Shown in pieces: positions 55,520 to 63,057 of a stretch of 64,000 bases of DNA. Under the pieces are notes generated by a model. The model saw nothing but the letters and a program-made list of their open reading frames with translations. It had not been told where the DNA came from and made no database searches. The stretch covers positions 268,762-332,761 of the forward strand of contig CAVWBT010000008.1 in the NCBI GenBank assembly GCA_963753285.1. The letters run 5' to 3'. The DNA comes from JAHEDH01 sp963753285. GTDB lineage: Bacteria; Actinomycetota; Acidimicrobiia; Spongiisociales; ZC4RG35. Every line of letters begins with the position of its first letter. Position 1 is the stretch's first letter. A program made the translations under genes and the position numbers.

Positions 55520-56623
55520 ATGTGCCCGATGCGGATCGTGATCTCGGGGTACTACGGATTCTCCAATGCAGGGGACGACGCCATTCTCTTGGCTTCGATT
55601 CCGCTGATCCGGGCCGTTCATCCGGACTGCCAGATTGCGGTGGTGACCTATCCGGGGGCCGACCTCGCCGATGTGTACCGGATGAGCGGCCTGCCGGCGA
55701 TCGACGGCGCCGACATCGCCCACGTCGACCAGATCATCGCTGCCGCCGATCTGGTGTTGATCGGCGGCGGCGGCCTGATCCAGGACTACCTGCCCTCCGA
55801 TCGCACCCACATCGTTCGAAACGATCACAACAATCTCACCTTCTGGTTGAGCCTCACCGTGATGGCCCACGCCCATCGTGTACCGGCGTCGACCTGGATG
55901 GTGGGCATCGGCCCGCTCACGACCGAACAGGGCCGCCAGGACGCCCGTCTGTTGCTCGAGTCGATGCGGACGGTGAGCGTTCGCGACGACGAGTCGGCGG
56001 ACCTTGCCCGAGATCTCGGCGTCAACGACGACCGAATCGTGGTGGGCGCCGACCCGGTGTTCACACTCACGACCGATCGCGGCGAGAGCGGCGCTGCGCC
56101 GACGGTCGGGGTGGTGGTCCGGAACTGGGACGGCGTGTCGGCCTGGCTGACACCGCTCGCCCAGACACTCGACCGGCTCGCCGACGAGCGATCGGCAACC
56201 GTCCGCCTCATCCCATTCCAAACCGGTCGCGGCGGAAACGAGAGCGACGATCTCGTCGCCATGCGCCTGGCTGCCCGGATGGAGAGCGCCACCGTCGACT
56301 CGCTGGTCGGGGTCGGCGCCGACCCCGACGAGCTGGCGAAGCTGATCGCCGGGTGTGACGCGCTGAGTCGGCATGAGGCTCCACTCCCTTGTGTTCGCCG
56401 CAGCGGCGAGAGTGCCGACCGTGGCGCTGGCGTACGACCCGAAGGTCACCCAGGCCATGGGACGGATCGGTCGAAGCGACTTCGTGGCCGGCCTCGACGA
56501 TCCCGATGCGGACTGGCTGTACGACCGGGTTTGCCTTGCGCTCGATTCAGGCGCCTCGGCGGACGAAGTGTTCGATCTGGTGGGCGCCGTCGAACGCGCC
56601 GGCGCAGCGGTCCTGACATCTGA
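55520..56623 (+). CDS. csaB: Polysaccharide pyruvyltransferase CsaB, N-terminal part (frame lost at 56366)
   Basis: CsaB adds a ketal pyruvate to a wall polysaccharide; in Bacillus anthracis this modification is what SLH domains bind. The frame from ATG 55520 has the family features VISGYYGFSNAGDDAILLA, LVLIGGGGLIQDY, VGIGPLTTEQG and SVRDDESADLA, and is intact to LIAGCDAL at 56365. There an extra A (56366) throws the reading into a non-coding frame that runs to 56623. Removing that A gives DAL-VG-MRLHSLVFAAAA, the expected conserved continuation, which is the start of the next entry. An ATG at 55529 is an alternative start. Confidence 0.88.
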   Translation: MCPMRIVISGYYGFSNAGDDAILLASIPLIRAVHPDCQIAVVTYPGADLADVYRMSGLPAIDGADIAHVDQIIAAADLVLIGGGGLIQDYLPSDRTHIVRNDHNNLTFWLSLTVMAHAHRVPASTWMVGIGPLTTEQGRQDARLLLESMRTVSVRDDESADLARDLGVNDDRIVVGADPVFTLTTDRGESGAAPTVGVVVRNWDGVSAWLTPLAQTLDRLADERSATVRLIPFQTGRGGNESDDLVAMRLAARMESATVDSLVGVGADPDELAKLIAGCDALSRHEAPLPCVRRSGESADRGAGVRPEGHPGHGTDRSKRLRGRPRRSRCGLAVRPGLPCARFRRLGGRSVRSGGRRRTRRRSGPDI

Positions 56624-58025
56624 CGCCGCGTCTCCGCCGCTCCCCGACGAGCTGGTACCTGCCCTGGTGAGCAGCCTGGCGAGCGCGGCCGCAGACGTCA
56701 GCCGCCTATCCGGTCAACTGGACACGACCCGCAAAGAACTGGATGAACGCGGTCATTATCTCAACGACCGGGTGGCCGAGCTCCAGGCGGTCAGGAGCGA
56801 GTTCCAGGCGTTCCGGGACGCCCGGGCGGTGAAGCTGGCACAGCTGGCATGGGATGGCCGCCGGGCCGCAACCGAGGCGGTGTCGACGGTCCGGGAGCGG
56901 CTCGGCAACCCTGAATCTCAACTAGAAGTTGAAGGTCTGTTGTCTATCGCTGATATCGTCGCTGCCAACACCGATTCCGCCGGTTTCGTCGTGTTCGCAC
57001 CCAGCATCCACTGGGACGTCGAACTGTTCCAACGCCCTCAGCAGATGGCGCTGGCCTTCGCCCGACAGGGCCACACCGTCCTGTACCAAGTCGATGAGCA
57101 GTATCGCAACGGGCTCACCGGATACCGCCAGGTCGGGGAGCGGATCTACGAGGGCTACCTCGAGCCCGATCGATACGATCAGCTCGACCAGATCCCCGAT
57201 CCGCTCTTCCTCTCATACGTCTACAACTACGCCTGGGGACGGAATCTCACCAACGCCCACGCCGTGTACGAGCACATCGACGACCTCGAGGTGTTCGAGC
57301 AGGTCTACGGACGCCACGACCTCGATCGCTGGCACACCGAAGCGCTCCACAACGCCGATGTCGTCGTCGGATCGGCTGTCGACCTCATGACGGACCTGAC
57401 CCCGGTTCGCCCCGATGCGCTCCTGGTCCCCAACGGTGTCGACGTCGACCACTTCCGAGCCGAGGACCGTCCCGTCCCCGACGACATCTCGGAACTCGTG
57501 GCGGCGGGCACGCCGATCATCGGGTACTACGGGGCGCTCGCCGAGTGGTTCGACTACGGATTGCTCCGCCAGTTGGCCGAGCGACTCGGTGATCACGCCT
57601 TCGTGCTGATAGGCCCCGACTACGACGGCACCCTTCCCCGCTCCGAGGTGACTGAACTGGTGAACGTCCACTGGCTGGGACCGAAGCCGTACGCCTCCCT
57701 TCCGGCCTATCTCGATCGGTTCGCCGTGGCAACGATCCCATTCGTCGTCAACGAGGTCACCCACGCGGTATCGCCCCTCAAGCTGTTCGAGTACATGGCC
57801 GGCGGCAAGCCGGTCATCACCCCTCCCCTGCGCGAATGCGCCCGGTATCGGGAGGTGCTGCTCGCCGACGGCGTCGACGAGTGGGCGGAGATGATCGAGC
57901 TGGCGGTCGAACTCGGAGCCGACGACAGCTTCCGCAGCCGGATGATCGCCGCCGCCGAACAGAACACATGGGACGCCCGCGTCCGCACCATCCTCGATGC
58001 CGTGCAAATGACAGATGACAGATGA
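56373..58025 (+). CDS. CsaB C-terminal part fused to a coiled coil and a GT4-like glycosyltransferase
   Basis: The 550-residue frame opens with the C-terminal CsaB motif MRLHSLVFAAAARVPTVALAY and DPKVTQAMGRIG (to about 90), continues through a helical, probably coiled-coil linker (about 105-165), and ends in a glycosyltransferase (about 190-540) with FAPSIHWDVELFQRPQQMA, NGVDVDHF, GYYGALAEWFDYGLL, and AVSPLKLFEYMAGGKPV. The ATG is internal to CsaB, so the native protein is probably one chain of about 834 residues starting at 55520. Its last codons read into a GATGACA array, which supplies the stop. The GT part is related to those at 58.4 and 61 kb. Confidence 0.85.
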   Translation: MRLHSLVFAAAARVPTVALAYDPKVTQAMGRIGRSDFVAGLDDPDADWLYDRVCLALDSGASADEVFDLVGAVERAGAAVLTSDAASPPLPDELVPALVSSLASAAADVSRLSGQLDTTRKELDERGHYLNDRVAELQAVRSEFQAFRDARAVKLAQLAWDGRRAATEAVSTVRERLGNPESQLEVEGLLSIADIVAANTDSAGFVVFAPSIHWDVELFQRPQQMALAFARQGHTVLYQVDEQYRNGLTGYRQVGERIYEGYLEPDRYDQLDQIPDPLFLSYVYNYAWGRNLTNAHAVYEHIDDLEVFEQVYGRHDLDRWHTEALHNADVVVGSAVDLMTDLTPVRPDALLVPNGVDVDHFRAEDRPVPDDISELVAAGTPIIGYYGALAEWFDYGLLRQLAERLGDHAFVLIGPDYDGTLPRSEVTELVNVHWLGPKPYASLPAYLDRFAVATIPFVVNEVTHAVSPLKLFEYMAGGKPVITPPLRECARYREVLLADGVDEWAEMIELAVELGADDSFRSRMIAAAEQNTWDARVRTILDAVQMTDDR

Positions 58026-58031
58026 CAGATG
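58008..58031. repeat. GATGACA heptamers supplying a stop codon
   Basis: Three copies of the heptamer overlap the last codons and the TGA of the CsaB-GT gene. A frame running through the repeat hits TGA within the unit. Confidence 0.8.
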
Positions 58032-58053
58032 AGCTGTCCGCCCTCGAACGAAA

Positions 58054-58375
58054 CCCCCATGGCTTGCTGACGCAAGCCTGTTCCCCCTGAGGGGGAACAA
58101 ACAGACCCTCGCTCGACCGCCCAGGGCCTGTCCCCACCCTCCAGTACCCATGCAGCGCAGCCCGCTCGGCGCATTGTGTGTCCCCTCTTTGGGGGGACAG
58201 ACTGCCCTCTGGGGCAGTCAGGGGGGCGTCGCAGGCTTTCGCAAGAGCCCCCATGGCTTGCTGACGCAAGCCTGTTCCCCCTGAGGGGGAACAAACAACC
58301 CCTCGTCATGCTGGCGGATTGTCTTGTCCCCCCTTCGGGGGGACAGGCTGCCCTCTGGGGCAGCCAGGGGGGCGT
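58054..58375. repeat. Intergenic direct repeats made of GC hairpins
   Basis: Between two convergent glycosyltransferase genes a unit beginning CCCCCATGGCTTGCTGACGC with the hairpin GTTCCCCCTGAGGGGGAAC occurs at 58054 and 58248, and a second unit with the hairpins TGTCCCC...GGGGACA and CTGCCCTCTGGGGCAG occurs at 58179 and 58325. The region has no coding character and probably terminates transcription from both sides. Confidence 0.85.
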
Positions 58376-58383
58376 TGACATGG

Positions 58384-59481
58384 CTATCTGACACGGTCGC
58401 GGTCCAACTCGCGCAGGCGCTGCAGGGCTGGGGCGAGGACGGCGGACCAGTCGGAGGATGCGGCGATCTCCCGCAAGCGGGCTCGCTCGGCGTCGTCGGC
58501 TGCCAGCCCGGCTTCGATGGCCTCGACGAACGCTTCGGGCTGGTCGGAGGTGGCGACACCGTCCTGGGCGACACACGCAGGGACGGGCGTCGAGACGCAC
58601 GGGACTCCCGCTGCGAGGTACTCGAACATCTTGAGGGGGGTCACACCCTTGGTCATCTCGTTGATCTGGAACCAGATCGTTCCGACGTCGAAGGCGTGGA
58701 CGTAGGCGGGCATCAGCATCGATGACCGCTCTCCGAGCCGGGTGACGTTGGCGAGCCGCTCGAGCTCCCGCGCATCGTCCTCGACGCGTGGATCGGTGGG
58801 GCCCACCAGCACGAACCGCCACTCCGGCCGCCGGCTCGCAACCGCGGCGAGCAGATCGAAGTCGAACCAATGCGAGATCATCCCGTGATATCCGATGATC
58901 GGCCCGCCGACCGGAACGTCACGCGGAGAGGTGACGTGTGCGCCGAACCGCTCGACATCGACACCGTTGGGCACGTGGATCAGGTCGGGCCGCTCAGAAC
59001 GGTGTCGCTCCGCCAGGATCTCGTTCGACACCAGCACCACATCGGCCCGCTCCATCACCGACGGGTGATGGGCCCTCACTCGGCGCTCCTCGGGAACGTC
59101 GACCTCGTCTGCGTCATAGATCGACAGGTCGTCCAGGATGTCGTAGACGACGACCGGATCGGTGAACTCGTCGAACAGCGGTGCCAGCGGGGCAAAGTGC
59201 AGATAGAGGATCACCTGATCGGTCGGCACGTCCGAGAGGGCGGTCACGATGTGCACTCCGTCGATCTCCGCCGGACCGTCGGCGCGGGGATCGACGAACC
59301 AGACCGGGTGCCCGGCCCTGGCGAACGCTTCGAGCAGGAACTGTGGTCGCTGCTTCATCGAATCCCACTCGACCCAGGTCGGCAGATACACGACCGGTCG
59401 GAGATCGCCGGGACGACCCGCACCATACACGGGTCCGGGCTGCGATCGTTTAGCTTTCGTACCCAACAGCCGGTCCAACAT
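58384..59481 (-). CDS. GT4-like glycosyltransferase
   Basis: A 365-residue GT-B enzyme. It starts with a basic stretch, then VVYLPTWVEWDSMKQRPQFL, a donor-side domain with LIHVPNGVDVERF, IGYHGMISHWFDFDLL, FVLVGPTDPR, and VTPLKMFEYLAAGVPCVSTP with the acidic residue of the EX-type region. The order and spacing of these motifs match the C-terminal halves of the two neighbouring fusion proteins, so the three arose by duplication. Donor and acceptor are unknown; a sugar in the wall polymer is the likely product. Confidence 0.87.
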   Translation of the reverse strand: MLDRLLGTKAKRSQPGPVYGAGRPGDLRPVVYLPTWVEWDSMKQRPQFLLEAFARAGHPVWFVDPRADGPAEIDGVHIVTALSDVPTDQVILYLHFAPLAPLFDEFTDPVVVYDILDDLSIYDADEVDVPEERRVRAHHPSVMERADVVLVSNEILAERHRSERPDLIHVPNGVDVERFGAHVTSPRDVPVGGPIIGYHGMISHWFDFDLLAAVASRRPEWRFVLVGPTDPRVEDDARELERLANVTRLGERSSMLMPAYVHAFDVGTIWFQINEMTKGVTPLKMFEYLAAGVPCVSTPVPACVAQDGVATSDQPEAFVEAIEAGLAADDAERARLREIAASSDWSAVLAPALQRLRELDRDRVR

Positions 59482-59504
59482 TGCAGCGATGGTAGGAGGG
59501 CGGC

Positions 59505-59699
59505 GTGGCGAACGAACCCATCACCCATCAGGTCACCGTGGTCATCCCCGCCCTCAACGAGGAGCACACCATCGCTCCCCTGCTGGACGCCCTCCTCGGC
59601 GGCACCCGGCCGCCCGACGAGATCGTGGTCTCTGACGGCGGATCGACCGATTCGACCCGCGACATCGTCGGTCGGTACGCGAGCGCGGTGTGCGCCTGA
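59505..59699 (+). CDS. GT2-GT4 bifunctional glycosyltransferase, N-terminal fragment
   Basis: A 64-residue frame with a good GGAGG before its GTG start. It holds the first part of a GT2 domain, TVVIPALNEEHTIAPLLDAL and IVVSDGGSTDSTRDIVGRYA, and then stops at 59699. The rest of the GT2 domain (VRLIEGPGGISENRNAAIEA) continues one frame away from 59690. One base is missing around 59686-59690; adding it fuses both frames. See the next entry. Confidence 0.8.
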   Translation: MANEPITHQVTVVIPALNEEHTIAPLLDALLGGTRPPDEIVVSDGGSTDSTRDIVGRYASAVCA

Positions 59700-62092
59700 T
59701 CGAAGGCCCCGGCGGCATCTCCGAGAACCGCAATGCCGCCATCGAAGCGGCGAGCCACGAACTGATCGCCTGCACGGATGCCGGATGCATCCCGGACCCC
59801 ACCTGGCTCGAGCGACTCGTCGAACCGCTCGAGGCCGGAGCGGAATGGGCCGGAGGCCTGTCACGGCCCGCACGGACGAGCCGCCTCCAGAAACTCATCG
59901 GTCTGGCGATGATGCCATCGCCAGACGAAATCGACCTCGACCACTTCGTGCCGGGCGGCGCCTCCCAGGCTTTCACCCGAGACGCCTGGCGCAGAGCCGG
60001 GGGCTTCCCCGAGGGCATGCGGGCCGGCGAAGACACGGTGTTCGGGCAACGGATCAAGGATCTCGGGATCCGCCCGGCGGTCGCACCGGACGCCCAGGTC
60101 ACCTGGCAGGCGCCCCGCTCGCTCGGAGAGATGATGAGGAAGGCGTTCCTCTGGGGGCGGGCCGACGGCTCGGTCGGCACGAACTCGATCAGCTATCTGA
60201 GAGTCTTCGTGGTGTGGGTGGGAGGCGCAGCGGCCGGTCTGGTCTTCCCGATCATGCGCCTGCCCCGCCTCGGGATGGCTGCGATCGCCGGCGTGCTGGG
60301 TGCCAGCGCCTGGATGACCCGTCGCAAGCATCGGGCCCTCGACGACAGACTCGGCTCCGTGGCGCTCCCGGTCGTACATGCGCTCCGCACCGGCAGCCAG
60401 GGCGCTGGATGGGCGCTCGGATTTCTGGCCCGGCCGGACCGGCCGCCGCTTCCCGTGCTCGGCCGGATGCTGGGAAGTCGAGCGTGGATGAAGGCCAAGC
60501 GAACCGTGCGGCCCTACATCCCGAACACGCTCTTCTCCAAGCTGCGCCCAGGACTTGTGAACCCTGCTCGTGCGAGCCGCAACAACGTCGACATGCTGGT
60601 CGCCGATCGTCTCGAGGTCGACGCCTGGCTCGCCTCGACCCCCGACACCTACCGGATCGGAGTCGAATCGGCCCGACTCGTGTCGTCCGACCGGTCCGTC
60701 ATCGTCAGACCGGAGACGGCCTCGCCAGAGACTCGCGAACGGCTTGCCGCCGCCGTCCGAGGTGATGTCCTGGCATCTGCACTCGCGACGACATCACCCC
60801 CTGGAGGTGACCAGCCGCACGAACCGACGATCGACCCGTTCGCCGTGGCGGTGAAGCCCGATGCTCTGGACGTTCCAATTCCCTCAGACGTATCCACCCT
60901 TCAGCATCTGATTCGCCAGGCCGGGCTCCATCAGGCCGTGATCCCCGTCACCGGGCTCGATCCGCAACCATCACGCCGCCCGATCTCCGACCCGGGAGCC
61001 GCGGTGATCCTCGGCACCGTGCCCATGCGCGACGTGGGGGGCGGGAGCCGGGGTGCCCAGATGGCCCACGAGCTGGTCGCACACGGCTACCACGTGACCT
61101 ACCTGAATCTGTTCGACTCCGATGAGCAGCAGGACCTCGGCCTGCGATACGTGCATGCCGGGCTCGACGAGATCGCAGCCGCCGACTTCGATCTCGGCCG
61201 CTTTCTCAGCCGTCTGCAGACTCAGACCCGCCTCGCAATCGTCGAGCTCCCCCACCCGCGATACCTCGACGTGATCGAATCGCTTTCGGACGCCGGGTTC
61301 GCCGTCGCATACGACCTGATGGACGACTGGTCCGACGCTGCACTCGGCGGATGGGGCTACACCGCCACCATCGAGAAGCAGATCGCCCACCGGTGCGACG
61401 CACTGATCGCATCCGCCCCGTCATTCGTCGCGCGGCTCGAACGGCTGTCCGACCGTCCGGTCACGCTCGTCCCGAACGCCGTGAACACCCGGCTGTTTCA
61501 TCCCAGCGACCTCACCAGGCCCGACGATCTCCCGTCCGGCGACGGGCCGGTGTTGGAGTATCACGGCTCGCTCTACGGCGACTGGTTCGACTGGGCCGCT
61601 CTCGAACGCACGGCACTGGCTCATCCCGACGCCCGCCTGGTGATCATCGGCGACGACCGACATCATCCCCCGATGCCCGCGAACGTCCATTTCCTCGGCC
61701 TCAAACCCCAGCACCTGCTCCCGGCGTATCTGGCTCACTCGGATGTGGCAATGATCCCCTTCGCGGTGTCCGACACGACCCACGCCGTCAGCCCTCTGAA
61801 GGTCTTCGAGTATCTGGCAATGGGCGTACCGGTGGCATCGGTCCCGCTGGATCCGCTGACAGGGCTCGACGGAGTGCACACCGACCCAGACCTGTCGAGA
61901 GCGGTCGACGCGGCGCTGAGCGCCGACCGACCCGATCCTGCGACGGTCGCATCGGCCCACGGTTGGGGCGAGCGTATGACACGCCTGTTCGCAGCCCTCG
62001 GCCTGGAACTGCAGCAGGATCCGAACGCCAGCCCGATCCACATCACCCAGCGCCCGGTCATCCACTGGCCCCCCGACCAGCGCCGCCTGTAG
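59690..62092 (+). CDS. GT2-GT4 bifunctional glycosyltransferase, main part
   Basis: An 800-residue frame. Residues 1-190 complete a GT2 domain (ACTDAGCIPDPTWLERLVEP for the metal site, MRAGEDTVFGQRIKDLG, WGRADGSVG), about 190-270 contain two membrane helices, about 290-420 are of unclear function, and about 430-780 form a GT4-like domain with GTVPMRDVGGGSRGAQMAHEL, YDLMDDWSDAALG, LVPNAVNTRLFHP, LEYHGSLYGDWFDW and AVSPLKVFEYLAMGVPV. With the 59505 fragment the protein would be about 860 residues carrying two transferase sites. The GTG at 59690 is only the first start in this frame, not a likely native start. Confidence 0.85.
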   Translation: MRLIEGPGGISENRNAAIEAASHELIACTDAGCIPDPTWLERLVEPLEAGAEWAGGLSRPARTSRLQKLIGLAMMPSPDEIDLDHFVPGGASQAFTRDAWRRAGGFPEGMRAGEDTVFGQRIKDLGIRPAVAPDAQVTWQAPRSLGEMMRKAFLWGRADGSVGTNSISYLRVFVVWVGGAAAGLVFPIMRLPRLGMAAIAGVLGASAWMTRRKHRALDDRLGSVALPVVHALRTGSQGAGWALGFLARPDRPPLPVLGRMLGSRAWMKAKRTVRPYIPNTLFSKLRPGLVNPARASRNNVDMLVADRLEVDAWLASTPDTYRIGVESARLVSSDRSVIVRPETASPETRERLAAAVRGDVLASALATTSPPGGDQPHEPTIDPFAVAVKPDALDVPIPSDVSTLQHLIRQAGLHQAVIPVTGLDPQPSRRPISDPGAAVILGTVPMRDVGGGSRGAQMAHELVAHGYHVTYLNLFDSDEQQDLGLRYVHAGLDEIAAADFDLGRFLSRLQTQTRLAIVELPHPRYLDVIESLSDAGFAVAYDLMDDWSDAALGGWGYTATIEKQIAHRCDALIASAPSFVARLERLSDRPVTLVPNAVNTRLFHPSDLTRPDDLPSGDGPVLEYHGSLYGDWFDWAALERTALAHPDARLVIIGDDRHHPPMPANVHFLGLKPQHLLPAYLAHSDVAMIPFAVSDTTHAVSPLKVFEYLAMGVPVASVPLDPLTGLDGVHTDPDLSRAVDAALSADRPDPATVASAHGWGERMTRLFAALGLELQQDPNASPIHITQRPVIHWPPDQRRL

Positions 62093-62184
62093 GGCAACCC
62101 AGGGTTCCTGGCGACATCTGGTGTCGATCTCAGGTCAAGGTTCGCAGGCCACCCGCCGGCCAGCCCTCCCTACCATCGGGTCGG

Positions 62185-63003
62185 ATGTCGGGATGGCTCC
62201 GTGTATTGCTGTGGACGATCGGCGGGGTGGTCGCACTCGTTGCGCTCCTCTGGACGTTCCAGCGCCGCCTCGTCTACCTCCCCGGCCGCGACGTACCGCC
62301 GATCGCAACCGTCCTCCCGGGCTGGATGGAGACCGATGTCACGACAAGCGACGGTGAGACGCTCGGGGCCTGGTACTCCCCGCCTCCCGTCGATGGCGCG
62401 CCGGTTGTCATCGTCTTCAACGGAAACGCCGGGACGAGAGCCGGCAGAGCCGCACTCGGAAAGGCGCTGACACGGAGTGGATACGGGGTCGTGCTCTTCG
62501 ACTATCGGGGCTACGGGGACAGCACGGGAGCCCCCAGCGAGGCCGGTCTGGCCCGGGACGCAGAGTCTGTCCTCGATCTGGCGATGGCACTCGCCCCCGA
62601 CTCCCCCATCGCCTACGTCGGCGAGTCACTCGGAGCGGCCGTCGCCATCGGACTGGCCGCAGACCGGCCCCCAGATGCGCTGGTGCTGCGATCTCCGTTC
62701 GCCTCGCTGGCCGACGTGGCTCGCTTCCATTACCGACTTCCGCTGGATCTCCTGCTTCGCGACCGCTATCCATCGGAATCGACCATCGAGCGACTAGAGG
62801 TTCCCACCCTGGTGGTCGCCGGCTCGGCGGACACGATCGTCCCGGTGTCACAGAGCCGCCGCCTCCACGCCGCCGCCCCGGGACCGAAACAGCTCGTCGT
62901 CGTCGAAGGAGCCGGGCACAACGACTACGCACTCCTCGCCGGTGCAGAACTGATCGAATCCGTTGTCGCGTTCCTGAACGAACACCTCCCCGACCGCCGA
63001 TGA
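62185..63003 (+). CDS. Membrane-anchored alpha/beta hydrolase
   Basis: A 272-residue protein with one N-terminal transmembrane helix (about 5-25) and an alpha/beta-hydrolase domain: VIVFNGNAGTRAGRAAL for the oxyanion region, FDYRGYGDSTG, nucleophile Ser in YVGESLGAAVAIG, acid in VAGSADTIVP and His in EGAGHNDYAL. This is the BEM46/YfhR-like group, whose substrates are unknown. The ATG at 62185 follows a TACCAT box by eight bases, consistent with leaderless expression; a long frame upstream is antisense-like and ignored. It lies between the GT2-GT4 gene and the sugar transferase. Confidence 0.85.
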   Translation: MSGWLRVLLWTIGGVVALVALLWTFQRRLVYLPGRDVPPIATVLPGWMETDVTTSDGETLGAWYSPPPVDGAPVVIVFNGNAGTRAGRAALGKALTRSGYGVVLFDYRGYGDSTGAPSEAGLARDAESVLDLAMALAPDSPIAYVGESLGAAVAIGLAADRPPDALVLRSPFASLADVARFHYRLPLDLLLRDRYPSESTIERLEVPTLVVAGSADTIVPVSQSRRLHAAAPGPKQLVVVEGAGHNDYALLAGAELIESVVAFLNEHLPDRR

Positions 63004-63057
63004 ATCGGCGCAGCCCCTTCGACCCAGGGTTTGGGAGATGTGAGGGCGAGGTTCGGT

